This document shows, piece after piece, positions 44,999 to 56,838 of a stretch of DNA of 64,000 nt. How positions within the stretch are numbered: the stretch's first letter is position 1; each line of letters begins with the position of its first letter. Below the pieces are notes generated by a model. That model saw only the letters and a list, made by a program, of their open reading frames with translations, searched no databases and was not told the DNA's origin. A program made the translations under genes and the position numbers. The DNA comes from Phycomyces nitens (taxonomy: Eukaryota; Mucoromycota; Mucoromycetes; Mucorales; Phycomycetaceae): positions 3,348,001 to 3,412,000 of the forward strand of contig JAHRBC010000007.1 of the NCBI GenBank assembly GCA_022702545.1, given 5' to 3'.

Positions 44999-47900
44999 AT
45001 GATGAATCAGTTTCCGTACAATGTAGGCTATCAAGTGATTGGTCATTGACGTCTACTGAAAATTGATGCATTTAGATCAATGAATTAACGTGGGATCAGG
45101 CTCATCACCGGAATGACCAGAATACCTATTGTTACTGTGGTGGCCCATTTACAGAGTGAGCAAAAACTCCAGTTGATCTTTGCTAGATACTTATGCGATT
45201 AATGCATTTCGCAAAGAAAATACAAGAGAGCTAATGGTGTTTGCCAATAGTGACAAACCCATGTTACAATGCGAATCATGTCAACAATTCTTTCATCAAG
45301 GTTTGTGCTCATTATGATCAATTATTTATTCATCCAGTGTCTATTCGTGACTCTTTTTTTTTATATTATTTCATGGTAGATTGTATTATTGGCGCGGCTG
45401 GACCGTTACTTTTTGGAGATAGATTCCTAAGATTTAGATGTGCAGTCTGTACGCAAGGAGAAGAGGAATATGAACGACAAAACATGAGCTGGATGACTAT
45501 TGTTCATTTGGTAATATACAATCTTATGCGGAGGCAGAGCATTGAGGCCACTAAAATCAAGGACCGAGACCACAAATTCTTTCGATGGAAGGAAGATGTC
45601 TGTGCGTTTATTGAAGACCATTGGCATTATCTTGCGCCTGACAAACAGCGTAAATTGTTGTACTTGTTCTTCTTATTCTCAAATTGACAATGGTCTACGT
45701 CCTAATGATAGGATCTTTGACCTGGCACAATACGATTGCAAGCGTACTGTCAACTCACAGTAACATATTCCAATCTGGATTCGAAAAATTTCATCAAAGT
45801 GGTAAAGAAATGTATAGGAGAGAAATTGTACTTGTGTGACAAAAAATGCTTATCCAGTTTCAATGAATAAAATAGCCTGGTGGACATTGAAAAAAGAAGA
45901 ACCTCCTGGACAAGGTATAGAGCATTTTATAGATCTATGGCTATTTGTTTTCGAGAGGGCTAATTTATTGCATTGAGGACCATAGAAACAAAGTCAAAGG
46001 TTGTGAAAATGAAGCCAAATCTTAAAAAGCCTTTAAAACGTGCTCGGGACACTGAAAACGAAGAAGCATCAACAGATCGTATCTTGCGACGAAGAACCTC
46101 ATCAATTGCCCAACCAACTGGCCCAAACCCAATAGAAAACAGCAAATCTACTGTACCAAAACCCCAATGCGCTAATGAACTCTCGGTAATCAAAGAAGAA
46201 TATAAAGAACCACCGGCATTGGATTCAAAGGTATTTAAGAAAGCCAATATTTTCCCCCTTTTACCAATCTCAACCAATTGATCCTTTTGGCAGGAAGATG
46301 AAGAAGATATCTTTGACCTGAGTTCTTTGTCTGAAATCTCTTCAGACTCTGACTTGTTCTCAGAAGTCAATGAAAAGGTAAGCTTTTGGTAAACTTTATT
46401 CGCCAAGTTGTTAATATTATATATATATATATTAAAAAAGGATCAATCAAGACCTTTACGTACTAGTATCCAAGACAAGGGCAAGGCTACAGAGAGATGG
46501 GTCCAACAAATAAAACAAGAAGTCGAAGAACCAATATACACCCCAGAAGAAAGTTTTGCTCCAGAAACAGAAATCATAAAACCAAAAGTATGTCATGTCC
46601 TATTTTTTGAAGGCTCTAAACATTATATCTCTGATTGTTTTACACCTTTTTATTAAATGGAAATCTTTAGGAAAAGCGACAATCAATTTCCACACCAAAG
46701 GCCATACCATCTCCTAAACCTCTCCCGAGTCAAGACCAATCTCGAAAGAATCCTATTGAAAGAAAGGTTGTCGAGAATAACCAAATCCAAAAGTATTTTC
46801 TCCCAAGTAATAATAACATCAAGGTCGACTCCAATCAAGAAGCCATTAAAAACCCCACACCTAAACCTGCTCTTGACACTGACCAAAGTCCCTCTTCTGA
46901 ACTCCCTGTCAACTCTCAACTTATTGACATTCAGCACACTTTCAGCTCACAAACAAAAGAAGATGTAAGTTTGCCTTTGTACCTAAATAGAAACCATTTC
47001 ATTTGTCATTAATCGCTATTTATTCACTAGAAACACGACCATAAGAAAGACGCTGAAGGCAACCAAACTCCTCGCATTCCACCAACACCTGCCGTACTAT
47101 CACAACATGAAGAATGGCTATTATTTCAAAGATTAGAAAATGCTGCTAGGAATTTGCCCCCAAATGCAGCACGGTATCGTCGAAAGCTTGGTGTTCGAAG
47201 GGTACGACTGTGCGTAATTATATGGATCCTTTAATTTATCTCTTTACTCTAGTTGAAGCGCAACCTGGGCCTCAAGATTTTTGATATTGACAACCATGTT
47301 GCTCAACATATTCGCCAGAAACTTGAACTGGAGCCAATGTCCAAAGATTCCCATATCAAACCTGCCACAAATCAATTAACTTGTCAAAATCCAGATTCAT
47401 TACCGTTATCGACCTCTAGCTTGGAAAGTCTGACTTCAACACCATACATGTCGTCGTTTGCATCACGTCTATACGGCCAACCGCGTCAACATGCAACTCT
47501 AACGCGCGATGAACCATGGCTATCCCTCTGGAATGGACGTAAGCTCCGTCCTTATATTCGGCGCGATTTTGAAAGTAAACCAGCACGAATGCAAATGCTG
47601 TGGCAAATAAAGACGTGTTCTGGTCGACCTAAACCGCGCCAAGAGCAGAAAATAAACCAGGTTGAGGAGAACGCGAGTATTGATTATGTATATTTCCAGA
47701 GACAACACTTGGAACAGGCCAACGTCATGTTGTCAAGATGTTTCTGGGAAGGTATTGACGTTTCAGAGTCTTTACTTTTCCCTGAATTCAGTGTGATTGC
47801 ACTCTACAAACGATGTGTGATTGGATGTGCATTCATGACACCCGAGGCATATATTACATATATTGCTGTCCTTCCAGGATGGGAAAATGCCGGTATTGGA

Positions 47901-48283
47901 CAGTAAGCACGATTGAAGATCCAAATTATCTCAAGATATGATTCTTATACTTAATATTATTATTTCTAAAGATTTATGCTATACCATCTTTTCCAGGTAA
48001 ATATCGATCTTGTGGATATCTTTTGTTCTAACCTGTTATCTTGTCTTTATTGTAGACTGCAATCAGTAAGGATATCACACTCCATGTGTCGGCCAATAAC
48101 AATGCCATGGTAAGCACTTGAACAAAGCTTCATTGATCATATCTAAATGTATCTTTTGTACAGATCTTGTACCAAAAATTTGGCTTTAAGCCAGAAGAGT
48201 TTATCGTCAACTTTTATGATAAATATCTGCCTTCTGATAGTGTCTTGAGCAAAAATGCGTTTTTGCTACGCCTAAGGAGATGA
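44999..48283 (+). CDS. KAT14/ATAC2-like acetyltransferase with PHD finger
   Basis: Fifteen exons in phase: 44999-45022 (first exon least certain), 45076-45155, 45227-45300, 45380-45649, 45712-45801, 45876-45914, 45986-46230, 46294-46377, 46441-46587, 46671-46964, 47031-47201, 47253-47902, 47972-47996 (25 bp), 48056-48109 and 48164-48283. The join gives 788 aa. A PHD-type zinc finger lies at about residues 20-90 (CYCGG, LQCESCQQFFHQDC, FRCAVCTQG). A long charged linker with RKRARDTENEE-type patches follows. Then comes the segment typical of KAT14 (CSRP2BP): ASRLYGQ..., GRKLRPYIRRDFESKPARMQ. The GNAT domain occupies the last 170 residues: YVYFQRQHLEQANVMLSRCF, FPEFSVIALYKRCVIGCAFM, LPGWENAGIGQFMLYHLFQ (acetyl-CoA loop), LHVSANNNAMILYQKFGFKP. 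KAT14 is a histone acetyltransferase subunit of the metazoan ATAC complex; PHD fusion in fungi suggests direct histone reading. Confidence 0.88.
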
Positions 48284-48533
48284 TATACATATACATTTCT
48301 TGTTATATTTTATTTATTATAATGATAATAATGATAATAATTACTATCTGCTTTAAGAATCATATGATATATATATATATATGAGAATCAAACAAGTATG
48401 TGCTCTATGTAGAGAATATAATATATTGTGACAAAGAAAGAAAATATTTGTTCTTGTTTGTATGAATTTGCGAATGCTAATTTTGTACATGAGAAATGAA
48501 TGCAGCTGCAAGGATTAATATAATGCTATAGTT
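48284..48533. other. Convergent intergenic spacer
   Basis: 250 bp between two stop codons facing each other; AT-rich with (AATGAT)n and (TA)n runs. It must contain both 3' ends. Confidence 0.5.
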
Positions 48534-49091
48534 TTATACGTTTAGTATCTTTCTAAATGTTTTGTGCTCAAATTGTTCCACAGCATCATGGTCTATTTTG
48601 TTCAGAGAAGATGGAAGCTCCTTAAAAAGAAAAAGAAAAAGTATTAATTATTATATCTTTCCTTTATAAAAACCCATGCTACCTTTGATTTGGTATTGTC
48701 ACTCCAGTCAACAGAGTAGTAGACCTTCCCGTTGTCTTCGACTTTCTTTTCTGCGATTCTCCTAATTGTGATTGTACTCTTCTGATCAATGTTTGCCTCA
48801 TCGTCAGAAGACTCTTCTTTTATTGCTCTTGAATTAGCTTTGTGGAAGAGCCGAATGGTGTCTGGTCGTTTGAATTGTGATCTTGATTGCTGACTTTGCC
48901 TTGGTATACGAACTGATTTAACAATGTGATTGGGTACAAAGGCCGTTGTGGTGATTTCCTACAATCAACATTCCAGAAAAGAAAGAAAGAATTGGAATGA
49001 GCTTTGAATAAAGAAAATGTCAGGACAAGAGGTCTTGGACATGAAGGAGCGTACTTACTTTTGTTTCAACAGATATACAATAAGTAGACAT
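48534..49091 (-). CDS. Small three-exon gene, chromo-like protein
   Basis: Exons 49059-49091, 48683-48958 and 48534-48620 join in phase to 131 aa; all donors and acceptors are good (GTAAGT, GTAGCA; TTGTAG, TTTAAG). The middle is Gln/Ser/Arg-rich (PRQSQQSRSQFKRPD), followed by an acidic EESSDDE patch. Residues about 80-120 (ITIRRIAEKKVEDNGKVYYS, then VDWSDNTKSKELPSSL) resemble the beta-strands of a chromodomain (RIxxKKxxNGKxYYxVxWxD). That resemblance is only a pattern match. It is convergent with the acetyltransferase gene, 250 bp apart. If a chromodomain, it may bind methylated histone or RNA. No homologue recognised. Confidence 0.6.
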
Positions 49092-50895
49092 CTATATTTT
49101 ACAAGTGTAAACTGTTTTTTAATACAAAATAAACTCTTAATATATAAATTTTATATTTATACAGATATAAATATATACATATATAAATATAAAATCTATA
49201 CACTAAAAATATTCAATCCAACCATTCACTAGTAAAAATTACATGAATTGTGTATTTCTTTTGTATGCCAATGTTTTTCAAGGGCCTCTTTTTTTTCTAG
49301 AGTAAATATTCATGTTTATTATTGTTGGCTAATGTCATGACAATTAAAAATAAAAAGGTATTAAAGGGGGGTTTCAATACGTTTGTAAATCGAACAGCAA
49401 AAGTAAAACCAAAAGTGATTGGCCAATGTTTAATAAAAAAAAGTACACTAATTGGACGTTTTGAAATCTTTGCCAGAAACCATTGGGCGTTTACTTGGAG
49501 TGTGCTAAATAAGGAGTGAGGTTTGTATTTTGTTAATTCAATTCCAGACGTTACAAATCATTTGAAATAGGGAGGAGGGGATGGGGAAATCTGAAAGATC
49601 AAGGGGATTTTATTGGGTAAACTCCATAGCAATCATGTATGGTCATCTTTACCATCCTTTTTCTCTTATTCTACCCCATAACACCAACCATGAATCTACC
49701 AGGAATCTATCAGAGAGCCCTGTTGGATCCCAGGATACTACATCACAGCCCCATCACAGCCTCATCCAAGCCAGTCGATACACTTTGAGAAAAGTCCTGT
49801 CCTTGTCAGAGCAATATTTATCAATGGTCTTTTTGCACTCACAAAATATATCCAAGCCAATCTTTATAGATCCAGGTAACAAGCAGATGGTTAATTTAAC
49901 CTCCTTGATAATCGTAAGCCATTGCAGCTATATCCAAGAGTGTTTTATAATATTTCTTATGGAATTGACTAGAAATCACAGGAATGTTGAGGTTTTCTGG
50001 ATCAATTTATATATGTGAATAGTCTGACAAGAAGCCTACATGCTTCTAGAAAATGATTGTCTTGTTTTATCTAGAATCAAGGTAGATTATAGGCATTTCC
50101 TTGCTCAAAAGTATGGCTATTGATCCTATTTTGTGCTTGGAATCCGAGTCTATCTAGAGTTGGAGCTTGTTACCAGACTTGACAGGTTTAATTGTTGTGG
50201 GATTTGGCATATTTGGTCATTAGAATAGAAAGTTTAAAATTCATGTTTCCAGTCTTGTTCCTTGGGAATATCTAAACTTTCATTTTAACCCAGGTATGCT
50301 ACAATGGTTACTGAATTGTATCATTTAAAGCAATGTTTCTATTGACTTGTAGTCAGCAATTGTTTGCAGTACTTGGTATTAAACATATGTGAATATTGTT
50401 TGTTTATTATGTTTTTAATCTATAGTATTCCCAGTTTTATTAATTATTGTTTCCAGAATAAAACACGTGAATAAGTAAAGGGTCATTAAAACCATTTGTA
50501 TAATGTGCATATCAACATTTTCTTTACGATGATTTAATTATAATCTTTAAATCAATTGTCTTTGTCGAATCTTTTGAAAGTTTGTAGAATATATCGACTG
50601 ATTATATCTGTAAAGAAGCACTCGGAGAATTAGAATTAGAATTAAACTATTAAATCAACCTATTATCTTTTTTTGTTCAATAAAAAATACATCTTTAATA
50701 CATACATACATTATGAAGCAACCTTTTTTTCTTCAAATTTGAATATATATATATATACAAAACACATCAATCTCAAAAGACAAATTGCAGTATAAGGGTT
50801 GCTTTTATATTTATTTACTTTTAGGTAGAAAAGAAAGTGTCTGATTGATAATATCTCATGGTCTCTCTTTCTCTTTTGCTCATTTTGATTGTTAG
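49092..50895. other. Intergenic; one 145-codon orphan frame
   Basis: 1.8 kb. A plus-strand frame at 49581-50018 (MGKSERSRGFYWVNS...) has no recognisable domain and could be chance. Otherwise AT-rich. Confidence 0.4.
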
Positions 50896-53800
50896 TTAAG
50901 GCTGGCATTTGGAACGTACATGTCCCAACCACTGGAAATAGCTCATCCCAGAGCTAACCGTGGTCTGGTTAGAGCCAGCAAGAGCAGGCCCGTTCGGTTG
51001 TCTGTCTTCAACTAAATGGCCCAAGAACAAACTACGCAAGACAGGGTCATCATCCTCGCGGACCACATAGATTGAAGGGTAGTAGGTATTTTTGCGACCA
51101 TCTTTCCGGAGATAGTTAATTATGGCATTGACCTGTTGGGACAAGGGGGACTTGAGGACAGGCAGAGAAGTGATCTATAGAGAATAATCTTTTAGTTTAA
51201 ACCAATCCATATCACCAATCGAACTCTGGTGTCTTACCTGGCCTGACTTTACAGAACTGATTTTTGGAATATCTAACAAGTCTATACAGAGTGAAGGCAT
51301 GGCATCCTTTCCGATCCACAAGAAAATCTTTTGGCCATTTTCAAGCATATAACAGCCATGGGGAGCTAGTCTTTCGCTTGACAGGTTGAGGTTAGTTGGC
51401 ATGATGATGCTTCCGGTATTGGGATCAATAGAGCCAGTCTAGATTGTAAGTTGGTTAATAAAAAGTTTGGTATTGGAAATATTGAAACGTACCATGGGAG
51501 GCATGCTATGTAAAGCATAGAATCTAGGAATCACGTATTTTATCCATGCGTCCATGGCCAAAATACGCAACAGAACAGTAGACTGGGAGCGCAAATCAAC
51601 ATGGACTAAAGGCGAATCGTTGAATGCGTCCTATAGACAGAAAGATTAGGGTCAATTATGGTTTGCAACTTATTGGATGTTCTACACATCATATTCTGTA
51701 ATGACTTACGGTCTTTATGATACTCAAGATTGCCAAGGGAAGAAGTGCAAGATTAAGAGGCATAGAAAGAGGTGCTGTAGATGAACCTGTTCCGACGACT
51801 TCCTTTGCATAGGCATTGCAAATATCCCCAGTCTGTTTGGACAGCTGCTCACGAGCGTCCTTGAGTTTGCTGGTGACAGCCTTGTCGATAGCTAGAGATG
51901 TGCGTATTGAATATTAGGATCAGTGGGAAGATGTAGAGGTATGATGAGACGCCTAGATTATTATTATTTTTACCTTGATGACACATTGACCGAGCAATAG
52001 CAAACTGATCTGCACCTGCAAATACCTCGGCCATAACTCGAGTAACTGGCAAGCATAGATTCATTACTCTAATGCGACGTTCGCCGAAACAAGTGGTATA
52101 GAGTAGAGCAGTCTGGAAATAGACAACAGAAGACTGGATATCTTCCTCTAAGATCAAATCAACACAATACGATTGATCGCGAGGAACATTTGGCAAGGCC
52201 ATAATATCGGGTGGACGCAAGGTGCTATTGCCGTGAAATGCGTGGCATACCAAGCCAGGAGAAGTTCTGGTACGCATTACGGCCTCCAAGCCAACCTTTT
52301 CAGAAAGAACGGCAGTTATTTCCATTGTCAGCTTAAGTTTATCTGCCTGGGAATGGGCCTTGTCTTGAGGGAAAAAGTGGGTCTGTCCTCCAGTAAAGCG
52401 AGGGATGACATCTATAGACAAGATATTGATCTATTTAGCCCAAACGATATTCTCTAGATCCTTATATTTTGCTTACTCAATGTGGCCAGGTCAGAATAGT
52501 TTCCACCGATAACAAACATGTCGGCACACACTTGGGATTTGGTACATTCGGTGGCAAATGTACGGTAGAATGTACTGGATGGTGCCATTAGGGGTGCGTC
52601 TATAACAGAAGCCTTTTGCTCCAGAGGCTTAATAGCACCATCACCAACGGCTGGAATGCTGGCCTGGAAGCAGACAATCTTTCCACCTGTAGGCGACTAT
52701 TCCCACAAAGAGGTCTAGCCTTGAGCACATCATTCAATACACATACAAGAAAACCTTACTAGCAATTTGCGGGCAGCCTGAAGAGCTGAGCCAAGACAGT
52801 TGGTAGACGAATGTGTGTTTTGGTACATGGTCTTCATTCTACCCAAAAGATCCTCTACAACCAAACGACTTTCGACCAAATTGACTACAAGATCTGAAGA
52901 GGCTCTTGGCAGATAAATGTCACTCAAATCACCCACCACCAACACCTCTGGTTCTTCTCCAATAAGCTTGTAAAAGGCAACAGCGTCGTCTGCAGTGACA
53001 AAGGCAACCTTTGTGCGACCGTCTTCATTGGGCAACTTGTCCAGGGATGCTAGAATGGCGTCTGCAATTACACCAATCATGCCTGTCTGGACAGCCTGGA
53101 AAGAAGTGTCGATGACAAACACATAGACTGGTGGCTGAGGAGGACGCACCATGTATTCGGCAGGTGCGACAAAATCAACACAGCCATGGTTCAGTTCAAG
53201 ACGACTCCAACGGTCAGCATGTTGCTGTTGAGCCTCGTCCCAGTCAAATGCACGGGGAACTATAGGTTGATTTTGACAAAAGTCGAAGAATCTCGTGTCA
53301 ACTCCCATTGGTTCAAGACAATCAAAAATTGTGGTCTGTCTTTGGCTTACCCTCATTATCGAGTCCACACATATTACACTGCCAGTCAGCCATATTTACA
53401 AATCTCACAAAAGGGTTGATGTAGGTCTTGCAGCGTGTACAACGACTGACTATAGTATCTGTCACAACAGGCACCTCTATCTAAAAAGTGTATCCATTCG
53501 ACTCTCAGTCTATATGCCAATTGACAGCCCATTTAAATATATTATTAAGCACTTACATGACTTGGATAGGGTTCAACAATGAGTGAAAATGGCAGTTTGG
53601 ATTTTTTGAGAAGAGCAGGTGTGGCAGGTACAGAATTGAGGGTAGATCGATTGAACACTGATGATGACTGGGCTTCAGGGGAAGGAGTGGCAGTAATCTA
53701 TTGTACGAGAGAGTCGAGTTTGATGGCTGGTCTAACAGAGCCAAGAGATCAAGAGTACTTACATTTGGTGGCAGGCAAGGCGTTGGCGTAGGCAGCGAGA

Positions 53801-54443
53801 GATCTTGAATACGGGGAGGCTGTCCAAAAAGTGGAGTGTCCTGTCTAATTGGAACAGTGGACAGATTCATTGCTGCCGTGCCTTGGACAAGACCAGAGTA
53901 GTAAGGATCCTGGGTAGCATAAGGAGTAGTTGCTGGAGGCTGTTGATAGCCACCAAGAGCAGGTGAGGGTTGGCGATAGTTGTTCATTCCAGGATCTGGC
54001 TGTTGGTATCCACCAGGACCTGGCTGTTGGTATCCACCAGGACCTGGCTGCTGGTATCCACCAGGACCAGGTGAGGGTTGGTGATAGTTGTTCATTCCGG
54101 GACCTGGCTGCTGATAACCACCAAGAGCAGGTGAGGGTTGGCGATAGTTGTTCATTCCGGGACCTGGCTGCTGATAACCACCAGGACCAGGTGAGGGTTG
54201 GCGATAGTTGTTTATTGCTGGAGCTGATTGATAGCTGTTGATGCCCGGGGCTGGGTGCTGGTAATTGGTCATCCCGGGAGCTGGTTGTTGTTGTTGATAT
54301 GGTCCGGATTGCTGCTGGGATGGAATATCAGCTGTTACTGGATAATGTCTTCGTGTACGTCTAGATGCATCATGAGGTGATGGCGATCGTATGGGAGATG
54401 ATTGATGATCTTTGGCTGGAGAGAATGGTCTTGGAACTGACAT
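50896..54443 (-). CDS. SEC24: COPII coat cargo adaptor Sec24
   Basis: Ten exons: 53763-54443, 53557-53697, 53351-53480, 52760-53259, 52477-52696, 51974-52411, 51710-51891, 51493-51630, 51238-51438 and 50896-51174; 969 aa. Sec24 pairs with Sec23 to form the inner COPII coat on ER vesicles and binds cargo. Residues 1-230 are disordered and rich in Pro/Gln/Tyr/Gly, with tandem repeats. A zinc finger follows at about 285-315 ([23 protein letters not shown]). Then the trunk ([20 protein letters not shown]), the beta-sandwich ([35 protein letters not shown]), the helical domain and the gelsolin-like C-terminus ([20 protein letters not shown]). The start [12 protein letters not shown] is preferred over an in-frame codon 18 bp upstream. 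Confidence 0.95.
53934..54300. repeat. Coding minisatellite in SEC24
   Basis: Units of about 60 bp, each built of smaller 24-36 bp pieces, encode alternating GGYQQPGP and [14 protein letters not shown] motifs on the minus strand. Two units at about 54060-54200 are nearly identical, which points to recent copy-number change. Confidence 0.85.
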
Positions 54444-54928
54444 TCTTTCAAGAATAAACAAGAATTGATATGTCTAGAGCTCTAGAGTATTTTAGCTATG
54501 GAACAAGAAGCCAAACAAAATACGCGCACAAAATAAAATAAAATATAAAATATAAAATAAAATTAAATATTTATGTGTACAAAGGGGTATAATTTGGTGG
54601 AAGCGCGATTTGTAAATAAGCAAGTTGATTTGCTGAATCTTGTGTGACACAGCAGGATCGATAATAATAAATTATTATATATATATGAATATCATATATA
54701 TAAAAAACATCAAATTCACACACCTAAAAACCATATGAATTTATAAAGCACAAATCTCTCTCTCTCACACACACACAATTAATTAGCTTGTTCAATAATA
54801 AATGCAATTATTTGAAAAAAAATCATCTCCTAAAAGCACTCTGTAATTTTGATCAATACAATCACATTTATATGCACATAAACATGCAGTGAGTATATAT
54901 CAACTGTCCCCTTTTCCTTTGTTGGCTT
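54444..54928. promoter_or_regulatory. SEC24 promoter / SDHB 3' flank
   Basis: 485 bp, very AT-rich, with (AAAATATA)n, (TA)n, (TC)n and (CA)n runs. No gene seen. Confidence 0.4.
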
Positions 54929-56188
54929 TTACTCGCTGGCCATCAACAACTTGATCTTGGCAATAGCAGCACCGGGCTGGAGACCCTTGGGGCAGGTCTT
55001 GGAGCAGTTCATGATTGTGTGGCAGCGGTAAAGAGACATCTGGTTCTGAAGAGCCTCACGACGCTGGTAGCCAAACTGATCGCGAGAATCAATCATCCAG
55101 CGGTAGGCCTGCATCAACACAGCAGGACCAAGGTACTCTTCCTAAAGGAAGAAAAGAAGAACGCGATTAAGAGTAAATATATAACATTCTGTTGAGCAGA
55201 ATAAAAGAGAGGCAATCTAATCAAGATATTCCAACATTGGATCTCACTATACCTGGTTCCACCAGTAAGAGGGGCAAGAAGTCGAGCAGCAGGCACAGAG
55301 AATGCACTCGTACAGACCATCCTAGCAGCAACAATTGTCAAGTCAAATTGACAGCAGTCATAAAACTCAGGCAAGCAGACTTACCAACTTCTTTCTGTCC
55401 TCGATGGACTGGAGGTTCTCCTTGTCCTCAGCAGGAGGGTTGGTTTGTTTCAGGAAAGGCTCGATGCTCTTGTACTGCTTGTAAAAGTGGGTGAGATCAG
55501 GAACAAGATCCTTGACAATGTACACTTTTGGAGGGTTAGTAGGCGGCATACACAGTCAAGCCAGATCCTGCTTACTGTGAGGGAGAGGGTAGATCTTGGT
55601 GGTCTTTGAAGGGTTGCGATCGACCTTTGAGATACAGGCAAGAGTATTGCCACCCTCAATGTTCATAGCACATGAGCCACAGATACCCTCACGGCACGAA
55701 CGACGGAAGGTCAAGGTGGGGTCCTGTTCGTTCTTGATCTTGATCAAGACATCCAAAATCATTGGTCCGCAAGAGTTGAGGTCAACCGTGTACTTGACAA
55801 GGCTGGGCTTCTCGGTTGGAGTATCGGGGTTCTTTAGAGTATGTATACATTAGTCTCGATGGTTTCTCTTTATTTATTCATTATTATTATTATTTATTCT
55901 TTTTCTTATTTATTCTTATATTCAAAATCTATTTACCCAACGATAAATCTCAAAGGTCTTCAACAGGGGCTCCTTCTTGATGGGAACATCCTCGGTAGCA
56001 GATGCCATTGGGTTGACAGAGCTGGTCATGAGACCACGGCTCAATGGCTAGAGACAATATATATATATTTATTTATTTTTATATTTTTTTTATTATCCTG
56101 TATCTGATATGGTAGGACTTACGGCAGCCATGGGAGCCCAGCGTGTGCGCAAAGCAGCGCTTCTGATGGCAGAAAGTGCAAATGACAT
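54929..56188 (-). CDS. SDHB: Succinate dehydrogenase iron-sulfur subunit
   Basis: Six exons: 56123-56188, 55937-56047, 55576-55831, 55385-55524, 55253-55321 and 54929-55141; 284 aa, normal for the family. It is complex II of the mitochondrial inner membrane and passes electrons from FAD to ubiquinone. A presequence covers residues 1-35 ([20 protein letters not shown]). The [2Fe-2S] ligands are in [20 protein letters not shown], the [4Fe-4S] ligands in [16 protein letters not shown] and the [3Fe-4S] ligands in [18 protein letters not shown]. The exon 4 acceptor (CCAAAAG) follows a CTAAC branch-point-like sequence. Confidence 0.97.
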
Positions 56189-56756
56189 TTTTAGAGTGGG
56201 GAGAAGGGGTCCAAGTTATTGAAATGCGGGGGAAGAAAAAAAGACAACAAAAAAGACAATGTCCATTTTCCGATTTTTTCACAAGTGTTGTTTTCCAGGG
56301 GACCCTGTATATAATGCATATTATAAAATATATAAATTAAAATATAATAAATATATTTTATACGCGCCTGTGTATATATTTGGAAGAAGCTTAGGCTCGG
56401 GGATGGGGCAAGGTCTGGATATGCAAGCCAAGCGGGTAGGTCAATTGTATAAATATTTATAATATATGAAATACCTTTTATATTACATTATATTATATTA
56501 TATTATAATATTATATTATATTATGCTATATGATGTTCACTTGCAAAAAAAAAAAGAGAGAGTGTGTGTTCAAAATTGAAACTGTGGGATATCAAGCGCT
56601 AAAGAGTTTACCCAACACACACACACACACATATATATATATAAAATAAATAAATAATATTTTTATTTATTATTATTATTATTCTTGTTATATAATGTTG
56701 TTCTTGATGATGGCGATGATGATGGCAATGATGATAATGATAATGATAATAATATG

Positions 56757-56810
<54 letters not shown>

Positions 56811-56838
56811 GTAATAGTAGTAGTAATAATAATAACGA
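56189..56838. repeat. Low-complexity spacer with several microsatellites
   Basis: 650 bp holding the SDHB promoter. It contains (ATATT)n at about 56475-56530, (CA)n at about 56610-56632, (TA)n, and a (TAA)n/(GATAAT)n tract at about 56709-56835 that runs to within a few bases of the next gene's stop codon. Confidence 0.85.

Noticed and set aside
49581..50018. 145-codon plus-strand frame between the chromo-like gene and SEC24
   Set aside because: No recognised domain or promoter context; not strong enough to call a gene.
53930..54241. Repetitive plus-strand frame opposite SEC24
   Set aside because: The repeat is explained by the Sec24 Pro/Gln/Tyr-rich coding minisatellite on the minus strand.
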